A stretch of DNA of 64,000 nucleotides, from NCBI RefSeq assembly GCF_029963765.1, contig NZ_JALBYU010000022.1, positions 45,812 to 109,811 on the forward strand, given 5' to 3'. The notes under the pieces are model-generated. The model did no database searches. It was not told the DNA's origin and saw nothing but the letters and a program-made list of their open reading frames with translations. Origin of the DNA: Pseudomonas sp. UYIF39 (GTDB lineage Bacteria > Pseudomonadota > Gammaproteobacteria > Pseudomonadales > Pseudomonadaceae). Position numbers and translations under genes: made by a program. This document shows positions 44,265-52,031 of the stretch, piece by piece (position 1 is the stretch's first letter; each line of letters starts with the position of its first letter).

Positions 44265-44306
44265 ATCAGCGCGGATGGTGAAGAAGAGATCACCTGGAAA
44301 ACTGCC
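44265..44306. repeat. Direct repeat flanking the repeat-lipoprotein gene, copy 2
   Basis: 42 bp, same orientation as 42050-42091, one mismatch (C for A at the sixth base). On the plus strand it lies at the end of an open frame (NRWMHISADGEEEITWKTA, then stop) that reads like the tail of a protein. It sits in the 464-bp gap upstream of the lipoprotein gene. Confidence 0.8.
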
Positions 44307-44316
44307 TGACACTGAT

Positions 44317-44400
44317 CATTCCCACACGCTCTGCGTGGAAATGCAGCCGGGGACGCCCTGCGGCCCTTCAACAGCCGAACGCAGCGCGTCCGTTCAGGCA
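44317..44400. repeat. Intergenic repeat related to 41831 and 38523
   Basis: CATTCCCACACGCTCTGCGTGG followed by CGGGGACGCCCTGCGGCCC and CGTCCGTTCAGGCAT. These are the halves of the same repeat family seen before the lipoprotein gene. With the 42-bp direct repeats it gives the gene similar sequence on both sides. The rest of the gap to 44539 contains the LysR promoter. Confidence 0.6.
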
Positions 44401-44539
44401 TAGATCTACAATCGTCCAACTTTTTGGGGTCAGTCCAGAGCGTGGCAACGATCGGTTACTACGGCGAAGGAGCATGCCTGCTCGCCACAGGGTTTGGTGC
44501 TTTACTGAAAAGACCCCAAAATCCTGCGAGTAGCCCCGC

Positions 44540-45460
44540 ATGAACCGCAACGACCTGCGTCGCGTCGACATGAACCTGCTGGTGATTTTCGAAACCCTGA
44601 TGTTCGAAAAGAACCTGACCCGGGCCGGGGAGAAGCTGTTTCTCGGTCAGCCCGCCGTCAGTGCCTCACTGGCCAAGTTGCGCGAGCTGTTCGACGACCC
44701 GCTGCTGGTGCGTAACGGTCGGGTGCTGGAGCCGACCCAGCGGGCCCTGGCGATCCTCAAGGAGTTGCAACCGGCGATGGACACCATTTCCGGCGCGGTC
44801 AGCCGAGCCAAGGATTTCGACCCATCCACCAGCCGCGATGTGTTTCGCATCGGTCTGTCCGACGACGCCGAGTTCGGCCTGTTTCCGCCGCTGCTCAAGC
44901 AAATCCGCGAAGAGGCGCAGAACGTTGTGGTGGTGGTGCGCCGGGTGAATTACTTGCTGATGTCGTCGATGCTCGCCTCCGGGGAGATTTCCGTCGGGAT
45001 CAGCTACACCACGGAACTGCCGGCCAACGCCAAGCGCAAAAAGTTGCGTGACCTGAGTGTCAAGATCCTGCGCGGCGATGACCGTCCCGGCCCCCTGACC
45101 CTGGATGAATACTGCGAACGCCCTCACGCGCTGGTGTCATTTTCCGGGGATTTGACCGGTGCCATCGATAGCGACCTGGCCCGTATCGGCCGCTCACGCC
45201 GGGTGGTGCTGGCGGTGCCGCAATTCGCCGGCCTGCGCGCCTTGCTGGCCGGCACCGATATGCTCGCCACGGTGCCGGACTATGCGGCGTGCGCGCTGAT
45301 CGAAGGCAGCAACCAGTTGCGGGCCGACGACCCGCCGTTTGACATCGTGCTGTCCGAACTGTCCATGGTCTGGAACGGGGTCAACGATAACGATCCGGCA
45401 GAACGTTGGTTGCGCTCGCGAATTGCCCAACACATGGCCGCTCCACTGCCGGGGCATTAA
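44540..45460 (+). CDS. LysR-family transcriptional regulator (NodD/LeuO-like)
   Basis: A 306-residue protein with the MNRNDLRRVDMNLLVIFETLMFEKNLTRAG type of start, the helix-turn-helix LGQPAVSASLAKLRELF, and an effector domain. Its last 80 bp overlap the end of the convergent DinB-family gene. No divergent partner is evident, because upstream lies repeat-rich DNA. The target is unknown. Confidence 0.92.
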   Translation: MNRNDLRRVDMNLLVIFETLMFEKNLTRAGEKLFLGQPAVSASLAKLRELFDDPLLVRNGRVLEPTQRALAILKELQPAMDTISGAVSRAKDFDPSTSRDVFRIGLSDDAEFGLFPPLLKQIREEAQNVVVVVRRVNYLLMSSMLASGEISVGISYTTELPANAKRKKLRDLSVKILRGDDRPGPLTLDEYCERPHALVSFSGDLTGAIDSDLARIGRSRRVVLAVPQFAGLRALLAGTDMLATVPDYAACALIEGSNQLRADDPPFDIVLSELSMVWNGVNDNDPAERWLRSRIAQHMAAPLPGH

Positions 45461-45977
45461 TCGATTTGAAAGGCTCGGGTTTGGTTTCGCGCAGGTAGAC
45501 CGGCAAGTCGGTGACCGGTGGCATCACCGGAATCTCGAAATACATTTGGATCACCCAGCCGCGGTGATAACTGGCGTGGTTGACCACATGCATCAGTATC
45601 GCGCCGGCGCTCATGATGCCGCTTTCCCCCGAGACAAAGCTGAACTCGACGGGTTTATCCAGCGAGGCATCAGTCTGCCGTTCACTCCAGTCGCAGTACC
45701 AGCGATCGATGTCCTTTTGCGCCTGGCGCAGCTCAGCGAGTTCGGGGTGCAGCAGATCGTGTGACGTCTTGAAGCCGTGCCCTCGGCCTTCGAGGTGGGC
45801 CCGCCAGATGCAGTCCACCACGTAGAGATGGTTCAGGGTGCCGATCATGTTTTTGAACACCGACACGCGCTCTTTATTGACCTCTCCCGGTGGCAAGGCG
45901 GCCAGGCTGTCAAAGAGGCGTTGATTGGCCCAGCGTTTGTAATCGGCAAGCATGCGGGCAGTGCGTACGTTAATCAT
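45381..45977 (-). CDS. DinB-family putative metal-dependent protein
   Basis: A 198-residue four-helix-bundle protein of the DinB/YfiT superfamily. Three His at the usual metal-binding places are H50 (GTLNHLY), H134 and H138 (VVNHASYHRG). Members include thiol transferases and enzymes of unknown function. Its C-terminal coding end overlaps the convergent LysR gene by 80 bp, so the final 26 residues may be a recent extension. Confidence 0.85.
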   Translation of the reverse strand: MINVRTARMLADYKRWANQRLFDSLAALPPGEVNKERVSVFKNMIGTLNHLYVVDCIWRAHLEGRGHGFKTSHDLLHPELAELRQAQKDIDRWYCDWSERQTDASLDKPVEFSFVSGESGIMSAGAILMHVVNHASYHRGWVIQMYFEIPVMPPVTDLPVYLRETKPEPFKSINAPAVERPCVGQFASATNVLPDRYR

Positions 45978-46068
45978 CGCAGGTCTCCCATTGTGATGGG
46001 CGCACTGCCAAGCATAGCCCGTAGGGCGAGCGGCATTGCAAACGCTGATTACCGGTCACTTCGCAACC

Positions 46069-46122
46069 TGTGTAGCAGCTGCCGAGCCTGCGAGGCTGCG
46101 TTCGGCTGCGAAGCAGTCGTAA
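46069..46122. repeat. Intergenic repeat (GTAGCAGCTGCCGA...GCAGTCG family) in a 333-bp gap
   Basis: TGTGTAGCAGCTGCCGAGCC through GCTGCGTTCGGCTGCGAAGCAGTCG is shared almost exactly with 63909-63951. Related shorter forms occur at 49541 and 51095. No gene is visible in the gap between the DinB and DUF2388 genes. Confidence 0.75.
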
Positions 46123-46310
46123 AACCTGCGCACACGGATTACCTGATAGACCGCAGTGCCTGAATTCACGATTGCTTCGTCCGAACGCGGCCCGAACCGA
46201 ACGCAGGCGTTGGACTGATCACGCTTCGACAGGGAACTCCTGACGACCGCCACGCATCCTAAATAATGAGGTACTTCCTTTTTTGCTTCACGCTTTCAGA
46301 GGACACCGTC

Positions 46311-46628
46311 ATGCGCCGTCTGATCATCATCTCTTCCCTTTTGCTGTGTTTACCCTTCGGCTCCGCTATGGCCAAAGTGGATGCGGGCGATGTCGCCACG
46401 TCAGCCGGGGTTTCCGCATCGTTGTACTCGACGTTCAAGGACCACAAACTCATGATTCCTGCCCGGGATGACGCCTCCAGCTTCGTTGCCAGTGGCGGCG
46501 CGATTCGTGGTGTTTATCTGGAGTCATACTTAAAGCAGATTCGTCAGGAACATCCCGGCCTCAACGCCAGCGACGAAGACCTGGCCAGAGCGATCCTCGT
46601 CCAGGATGGTGCTGCTGCGGGTCAATGA
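46311..46628 (+). CDS. DUF2388 family secreted protein
   Basis: A 105-residue protein with a signal peptide (RRLIIISSLLLCLPFGSAMA) and the DUF2388 core (ARDDASSFVASGGAIRGVYLE, followed by EDLARAILV). The family is common in Pseudomonas, often in several copies, without a known role. GAGG precedes the ATG at 46311; an upstream in-frame start would spoil the signal peptide. Confidence 0.85.
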   Translation: MRRLIIISSLLLCLPFGSAMAKVDAGDVATSAGVSASLYSTFKDHKLMIPARDDASSFVASGGAIRGVYLESYLKQIRQEHPGLNASDEDLARAILVQDGAAAGQ

Positions 46629-46680
46629 TGGCTGAAAAATTAGTGGTGGGGCTCGCAGCACTCGGATAGCGTTTGCAGCC

Positions 46681-47613
46681 CTACCTTGCTTCAACACCGG
46701 TGGATAATCGCGCCCAACCCGCAACCAATTGCGCGCTGATGCTCACGCCGCCGCACACCACAATCACCACATCATGGGCCTCGGCAATCGCCGGATGGTC
46801 CAGGTATCCAATAGCCAACGAAACCCCACACGCCGGCTCGACCAACTGACGCAAGTCGTTGGCGTAACGAACCACGCCCATGATCGCCTCATCATCGCTG
46901 AGCACCACGCATTCGTGCGGGAAATCGAGGATGTGCTGCACCGGCCAGGCGGCCACTTGAGTCGCGCCGAGCGACTTGGCGACCGTATCGATCTTGTGGA
47001 ATTTGACTGTATGTCCGGCACTGACAGCGGCGGCAAAAGACGCAGAACCCTGGGTTTCACACGCGATGATCCGGCAGTCCATGCGCTTGTGGCGCATCAA
47101 TCCAGTGAGAATCCCCGCCAGCAAACCTCCGCCCCCTACCGACATCACGAGCGCATCGATCTGAGGGCAATCCTCGAGGATTTCATCGACCATCGTGCTG
47201 TGCCCTTCCCACAACACCGGGTGATCGAAGGCTGGCACGTACTCGGTGTCCGCGCCCTGCGCCAGTTCTTTGGCCCGTAGATTGGCTTCGTCCCAGACCT
47301 TGCCATGGACGATCACCTCGGCGCCGGTTTTCCTGATCCGTGCGCGGGTGGTTTCCGGCGTGGTGTGCGGCACCACAATGCAGGCTTTCAACTCCAGGCT
47401 GGCGGCAGCCACGGCGGTGGCGAACCCGGCGTTGCCGCCGGAAGGACAGATCACTTTGCGTTTCCCTTGCGCCGCTGCCTGGCTGCACAAGAGCCCTATG
47501 CCGCGAAGTTTGAATGAGCCGCTCGGTTGCAGGTTTTCCAGCTTGAGCCATATTCGTCGAGATGGGGTCGACAGGTCTGGATGCAGAATCAACGGCGTTC
47601 TGATGTGAAGCAT
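46681..47613 (-). CDS. PLP-dependent serine/threonine dehydratase-like enzyme
   Basis: A 310-residue fold-type II PLP enzyme. The cofactor lysine lies in SGSFKLRG, the phosphate-binding loop is SVGGGGLLAG, and PSGGNAGFATA is the usual substrate loop. Length and the absence of an ACT domain fit catabolic L-serine or L-threonine deaminase of the serine dehydratase type. It is monocistronic, and its neighbours do not explain its substrate. Confidence 0.88.
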   Translation of the reverse strand: MLHIRTPLILHPDLSTPSRRIWLKLENLQPSGSFKLRGIGLLCSQAAAQGKRKVICPSGGNAGFATAVAAASLELKACIVVPHTTPETTRARIRKTGAEVIVHGKVWDEANLRAKELAQGADTEYVPAFDHPVLWEGHSTMVDEILEDCPQIDALVMSVGGGGLLAGILTGLMRHKRMDCRIIACETQGSASFAAAVSAGHTVKFHKIDTVAKSLGATQVAAWPVQHILDFPHECVVLSDDEAIMGVVRYANDLRQLVEPACGVSLAIGYLDHPAIAEAHDVVIVVCGGVSISAQLVAGWARLSTGVEAR

Positions 47614-47681
47614 GGCGGCGCTCCTTTAGGGCGAACGGTCCTAATCCAAGCTTAGTTCACCCCGCTCCCACGGTTACCGCT

Positions 47682-48473
47682 TCAGCGATAACGCGGTGCT
47701 GCCGTGGAGTTGCCGAACAAACCTGAAAGCGTCTGGCGCTGGGCTTCATAGGCGTCCCACTGGTCGCCTTGGTGCAGGCCCGGAATGGTCACCACTTCGC
47801 CTTGCGCCAGGCCCGTCAGCGCGGCGTCGACCATGTCCTGAGCAGACATCACGATCTCTTGCGGCAGGTTTTCCACCGGGTTGCCGGCCTCGCTCCAGAA
47901 GTCGGTGGCGGTGGCACCGGGCAATACGGCCTGGATACGAATGCCTTTGTCGGCCAGCTCGCGGTGCATCGATTGGCTCAGGCCGAGGACAAATGCCTTG
48001 GTCCCGCCATACACGCCGTTGAGAATTTCCGGGGCGATGGCAACGATCGAGGAGATATTGATCACCGTCCCGGTGCCGCGAGCGACGAAGCCTGGCACCA
48101 CCGCGTAAGCCAGGCGCATCAACGCGGTCACGTTGAGGGTGATCATGTCTTCCATGTCATCCACGGGGCTGCCGAGCAGCGGCATGACAGCGCCGACCCC
48201 GGCGTTGTTGACCAACAGGGTGATACTGGCGTCGGAGCGTAGAATTTCTTCGACCCGCCGCACGTCGGCCTTGTCTTTCAGATCAGCGGCAACCACTTCG
48301 ACGGCACGACCGGTTTCGTTACTCAGGTGGTTGGCCAGGGCGTTCAGTTTTGCCTGGCTGCGGGCGACCAGAATCAGGTCGTAACCTTGCCGGGCGAGAC
48401 GGTCGGCATACACCGCGCCGATGCCTGAAGAGGCGCCAGTGATCAGCGCGGTACCTTTGGATGAGAGGGCCAT
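47682..48473 (-). CDS. Short-chain dehydrogenase/reductase
   Basis: A 263-residue classical SDR with TGASSGIGAVYA, NNAGVGA, Ser in NISSIV and YGGTK (Tyr and Lys). AAGGA precedes the ATG at 48473. It is divergent from a GlxA-family regulator with a 123-bp gap, so it is a probable target of that regulator. Confidence 0.92.
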   Translation of the reverse strand: MALSSKGTALITGASSGIGAVYADRLARQGYDLILVARSQAKLNALANHLSNETGRAVEVVAADLKDKADVRRVEEILRSDASITLLVNNAGVGAVMPLLGSPVDDMEDMITLNVTALMRLAYAVVPGFVARGTGTVINISSIVAIAPEILNGVYGGTKAFVLGLSQSMHRELADKGIRIQAVLPGATATDFWSEAGNPVENLPQEIVMSAQDMVDAALTGLAQGEVVTIPGLHQGDQWDAYEAQRQTLSGLFGNSTAAPRYR

Positions 48474-48596
48474 GTCGATTTCCTTCACAGTGAGGCGATA
48501 ACGTCGCCGGGTGTGAACCGTTATAAAGGGTCTAACGCCCGTCTCAAATGACGTTTAAAGTACGTTTTTCGGACACGACCTTTTGAGGACATCTCG

Positions 48597-49544
48597 ATGA
48601 CTTCCGTGGCATTTGTAGTGTTTGAAGGGTTCCAGTCCATGGCGCTGGCGGCCATGCCGGTGTTCGAGTACGCCAATTCCAGCGCTGGCGAAGCGCTCTA
48701 TGAAGTGAGCGTGATCTCCGAAGATGGCCGCACGTTGCGTGCTTCCTGTGGTTTGAGTGTCGGCACCCAGGCTTTTGATGAGCGAGTGTTCGACACGGTG
48801 ATTGTGGTGGGCGGCGATGCCATCCTCGAGCAGGCGCCCGAGGGCGTACTGACTTACCTGCGAGACAGCGTTAAAACCGCGCGGCGCACGGCGTCGATCT
48901 GCTCCGGGGCGTTCGTCCTGGCCCAGGCCGGTTTGCTCGACGGACGGCGCGCCACCACCCACTGGGCTTATGCCCGGGAGCTGCAAGCGCGGTTTCCATC
49001 GATCAAGGTCGAAGAAGACCGCATCTACGTCGTCGACGGTTCGATCTGGACCTCCGCCGGAATGACTGCCGGCATCGACCTGGCGCTGGCCATGGTGGAA
49101 AAGGATCACGGCGCCGCACTGGCCCGTTCCGTGGCGCAGAAACTGGTGATGTACCACCGCCGCGCGGGCGGCCAGTCGCAGCACTCGGCGCTGCTGGAAC
49201 TGGAAGCGAAATCCGACCGCATTCAAACCGTCCTCGGCTATGCGCGAGAACACCTCACCGAGACGTTGTCGGTGGAGCAACTGGCAGACGTCGCGCGCCT
49301 CAGCCCTCGGCAGTTCAGCCGGGCCTTCCGGGCGGAAACCGGTCAATCTCCGGCCAAGGCCATCGAAAACCTGCGCCTGGAAACGGCGCGACAGATGCTG
49401 GAACGCGGGCGCCTGACCCTCGATCAGATCGCCGAAGAGTCCGGCTTCAGCGACTGCCGCCGCATGCGCGAAGCCTTCCTTCGGGCGTTCGGGCAGCCGC
49501 CGCAGGTGATTCGGCGTAATGCCAGGGCCGACACCGCCATGTAG
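48597..49544 (+). CDS. GlxA-family regulator (DJ-1/PfpI-like plus AraC domain)
   Basis: A 315-residue protein. The N-terminal DJ-1/PfpI-like domain has VVGGDAIL and ICSGAFVLAQAGLLDG with Cys at the nucleophile elbow. The C-terminal AraC domain has VEQLADVARLSPRQFSRAF and IAEESGFSDCRRMREAF. Divergent from the SDR gene. GAGG lies 9 bp before the ATG. It differs from the other GlxA regulator (8000-8983) in keeping the elbow Cys. Confidence 0.92.
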   Translation: MTSVAFVVFEGFQSMALAAMPVFEYANSSAGEALYEVSVISEDGRTLRASCGLSVGTQAFDERVFDTVIVVGGDAILEQAPEGVLTYLRDSVKTARRTASICSGAFVLAQAGLLDGRRATTHWAYARELQARFPSIKVEEDRIYVVDGSIWTSAGMTAGIDLALAMVEKDHGAALARSVAQKLVMYHRRAGGQSQHSALLELEAKSDRIQTVLGYAREHLTETLSVEQLADVARLSPRQFSRAFRAETGQSPAKAIENLRLETARQMLERGRLTLDQIAEESGFSDCRRMREAFLRAFGQPPQVIRRNARADTAM

Positions 49545-49573
49545 GAGCGGCCCGAGCCTGCGGCAGCTCCTAC
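49541..49573. terminator. Hairpin at the end of the GlxA-type gene
   Basis: GTAGGAGC and GCTCCTAC pair across about 17 nt; the stop codon lies inside the left arm. It belongs to the same short repeat family as 51095. No T-tract follows, so a terminator role is a guess. Confidence 0.45.
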
Positions 49574-49606
49574 ACTGAACGGTGTCAGGTCCATTTGGAG
49601 GTGCAG

Positions 49607-50266
49607 ATGAAAATCTCGGCCAAACTGGCGTTTTTCGCCGTTGTTTCCACCCTCGCCTACCTTGGGCTCGCGGTGTGGGGGCTTGGCGGATTATCGGCGT
49701 TTTTCTCTCATGCACCGCTGGTGGTCATTGCGCTTGCCACTTTGGTGATGGCCATCGCGTCCTTGTTCACCGAGGTCAACCTGAGTTCCGGCGAACGTGA
49801 AGACCGGGCCAATCGTTGGGTGCTGCCGGCGTTCGGGGTGATCGGTCTATTGAGCGGGTACCTGCCGGCCTACAACGACCGGATCGACTTCTGGACCTTT
49901 GGTGGCGAAGGTGTGCGCTGGCTCGGGGCGTTGCTGTTCATCATCGGCGGCGCTCTGCGGTTGTGGCCGGTATTTGTGCTGGGCAAGCGTTTCAGTGGGC
50001 TGGTGGCGATTCAGCCGGGGCACACGCTGGTCACCGACGGAATTTATCGCACCTTGCGCAACCCCAGTTATCTCGGGCTGATGATCACTGCGGTAGGTTG
50101 GGCCCTGGCCTTTCGCTCCGGCGTTGGCTTGTTGCTGGCCGCAGTGACGCTGATCCCGCTGATCGCCCGCATTCACGCCGAAGAAGGGCTGTTAAGGGCG
50201 CAGTTCGGCAACGAATACGAGGCTTATTGCACCCGCAGTTGGCGGTTGCTTCCCGGGGTTTATTAG
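49607..50266 (+). CDS. Isoprenylcysteine-carboxyl-methyltransferase/PEMT-like membrane protein
   Basis: A 219-residue integral membrane protein with about five hydrophobic helices and the ICMT/PEMT C-terminal block (LVTDGIYRTLRNPSYLG, then RIHAEEGLLRAQFGNEYEAY) that binds SAM in related methyltransferases. Bacterial members are uncharacterised for the most part. GGAGG lies 7 bp before the ATG at 49607. Confidence 0.87.
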   Translation: MKISAKLAFFAVVSTLAYLGLAVWGLGGLSAFFSHAPLVVIALATLVMAIASLFTEVNLSSGEREDRANRWVLPAFGVIGLLSGYLPAYNDRIDFWTFGGEGVRWLGALLFIIGGALRLWPVFVLGKRFSGLVAIQPGHTLVTDGIYRTLRNPSYLGLMITAVGWALAFRSGVGLLLAAVTLIPLIARIHAEEGLLRAQFGNEYEAYCTRSWRLLPGVY

Positions 50267-50282
50267 CCATCCACAGGACCAA

Positions 50283-50372
50283 TATGGGAGCGAGCTTGCT
50301 CGCGATGGCGATCTTTTAGTCACATCAATGCTGAATGTGCTGATGCCATCGCGAGCAAGCTCGCTCCCACAT
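50283..50372. repeat. REP pair (inverted)
   Basis: TGGGAGCGAGCTTGCTCGCG and its mirror CGCGAGCAAGCTCGCTCCCA are separated by about 50 bp, between convergent genes. The end touches the stop of the HAD phosphatase gene. Confidence 0.9.
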
Positions 50373-51040
50373 TAGATAGTGTGAAGGCGGATATGATCGT
50401 CGTGATCCACATGGGCGACGACCGACACATAGCTGACGAGCGTGGCATGCGGGGTCTGGAGCGGATGGTCGTGGGTCGCGGTCACCACGATAAGGCCCGC
50501 GCCCGCTGCCTCGGCGGCAAGAATGCCCACGCTGGCGTCTTCAAAAATCAGGCAATCGGCAGGTTCAACGCCCAAGCGCTTGGCCGCCAGTCGATAACCC
50601 GCAGGATCGGGTTTACCGGCACTGACGTCTTCGGCAGTGACCATCACCAAAGGCTCTGGAATGCCCGCCGCGGCCATCCGCCGCAACGCCAATGCCTTCG
50701 GCGCCGAGGTGACGATCGCCCACTGGTTGGCGGGCAGCGACTTCAGGAAATTCGCCGCGCCTGGCACCTCGATGATCCCCTCGACATCCTCGATTTCCGC
50801 CTCGGTGATGAACGCCGCTTCAGCCTCGGCATCCACCCCGGGCAACGCCAGACGATTGATGGTGTCGATGGCGCGAACGCCATGGATGGTGGGCAGGAAT
50901 GAGTCGACATCGACGCCGTGGCGCAAGGCCCAGGCCGCCCAGATCCGCTCGGCAGCGGCGATAGAGTTGAGGACGGTGCCGTCCATATCAAACAGAAAAG
51001 CGCGGTACGGGGTATTGAAGACAGATTCTTGAGCAGACAA
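50372..51040 (-). CDS. HAD-superfamily phosphatase (sugar-phosphatase type)
   Basis: A 222-residue HAD hydrolase: motif I FLFDMDGTVLNS, motif II IVTSAP, motif III GKPDPAG and motif IV FEDASVG, with a helical cap between I and II. This resembles YfbT/GS1-like sugar phosphatases. The start is taken as the TTG at 51040, preceded by AGAGGAAG. ATG codons further upstream would add about 45 residues that overlap a repeat and are unlike the family. Confidence 0.85.
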   Translation of the reverse strand: MSAQESVFNTPYRAFLFDMDGTVLNSIAAAERIWAAWALRHGVDVDSFLPTIHGVRAIDTINRLALPGVDAEAEAAFITEAEIEDVEGIIEVPGAANFLKSLPANQWAIVTSAPKALALRRMAAAGIPEPLVMVTAEDVSAGKPDPAGYRLAAKRLGVEPADCLIFEDASVGILAAEAAGAGLIVVTATHDHPLQTPHATLVSYVSVVAHVDHDDHIRLHTI

Positions 51041-51094
51041 AGGGGAGCTTCCTCTCGCAAGTGCCAGGCGGGTTCGCCGAACAATGTAGCATTT

Positions 51095-51138
51095 GCGAGG
51101 AGCTGCCGAACGCGGCCCGAGCCTTCGGCAACTCCTGC
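51095..51138. repeat. Short inverted repeat (GAGGAGCTGCCGA ... TTCGGCAACTCCTGC)
   Basis: Two imperfect arms around CGCGGCCCGAGCC, between the DUF1059 gene and the HAD gene. It is the same family as the hairpin at 49541 and could terminate or stabilise the DUF1059 transcript. Confidence 0.55.
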
Positions 51139-51152
51139 AGAGGATTTCTTCA

Positions 51153-51365
51153 CTAAGCGGGACGCGGTGCTTCAACAGGCGGGGTGCCGTCGTGAAACAT
51201 CGTTTTCAGTTGAGCACGCAGTTCCGGTGAGTCAGTGTGCTTGTGAACACTGACCGCATGCTGTGCAGCGGCTTCTAGCAGTTCGTTTTCAGAGTCTGCG
51301 GACAGTGCGACCGAGCATTTGGCATCGCTTGGAAACTCGCGGCAGTCGATGTATTTACGCGCCAT
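51153..51365 (-). CDS. DUF1059 family protein
   Basis: A 70-residue protein with the DUF1059 core (RKYIDCREFPSDAKCSVALSA, then HAVSVHKHTDSPELRAQL), a small cytosolic family with two conserved Cys and no known role. It is flanked by unrelated genes. Confidence 0.88.
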   Translation of the reverse strand: MARKYIDCREFPSDAKCSVALSADSENELLEAAAQHAVSVHKHTDSPELRAQLKTMFHDGTPPVEAPRPA

Positions 51366-51509
51366 GATCTTCTTCTCCCTACGACGAAGGCAGGCCGTGG
51401 CCTGCGTGAACGATCACTCGACGCGCCACCCCATACATCAAACGCGATTACATGTCGCACCGAGTGTGCCGACTCTTGAAGTATAGGCCCGCCACAAGGC
51501 GAATCGTGA

Positions 51510-51917
51510 CTACAGGGTAGTTTTCGACTTCAAGGCGCCTTCCACACAGTCCAGCAACTGCCCAAGTGCCCACGGTTTCTTGATGAATGAAACCGAATGC
51601 CTGACCCCGGCGCTTTCGGGCGTTTCGAAACCGGACATGATCATGATCGGTTTGTCCGGCCAGCGGTCGCCAAACAGGTTTGCCAGGTCTGCACCATTGA
51701 GTTTGCCTGGCATGGTGATGTCCGTGAGCAATAGACGGACGCCTTCGGAGTGTTGTTCCAGATACGCTGATGCGGCGTCTGCGCTGACATGCGGTTCAAC
51801 CACAAAGCCTTCTTCCTGAAGAATTTCACAGAGAAACTCCAGGATCAGCGGGTCGTCCTCAACCACAAGAATCAACCCGTCAGGAAGGTGCTCACCCGCC
51901 GTCGATACTGGACTCAT
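51510..51917 (-). CDS. Stand-alone response regulator receiver
   Basis: A 135-residue single receiver domain: VVEDDP acidic pocket (D21, D22), phospho-acceptor D66 in LLTDITMPG, and SFIKKPW with the conserved Lys. There is no output domain. Such single-domain regulators (FixJ-receiver-like) usually relay phosphate in hybrid-kinase circuits; no kinase is adjacent. The ATG at 51917 is used, with GGGAG 11 bp upstream. Confidence 0.88.
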   Translation of the reverse strand: MSPVSTAGEHLPDGLILVVEDDPLILEFLCEILQEEGFVVEPHVSADAASAYLEQHSEGVRLLLTDITMPGKLNGADLANLFGDRWPDKPIMIMSGFETPESAGVRHSVSFIKKPWALGQLLDCVEGALKSKTTL

Positions 51918-52031
51918 GACCGTGACACTCCCTGATTGCCTGAATGATTTCGCGCGCTTAAATCCGCTGCCTATCAGGTATGAGCAGCGGACTTCACGGA
52001 AATTCATTTTTGATACAACCGGGCGATTAAA

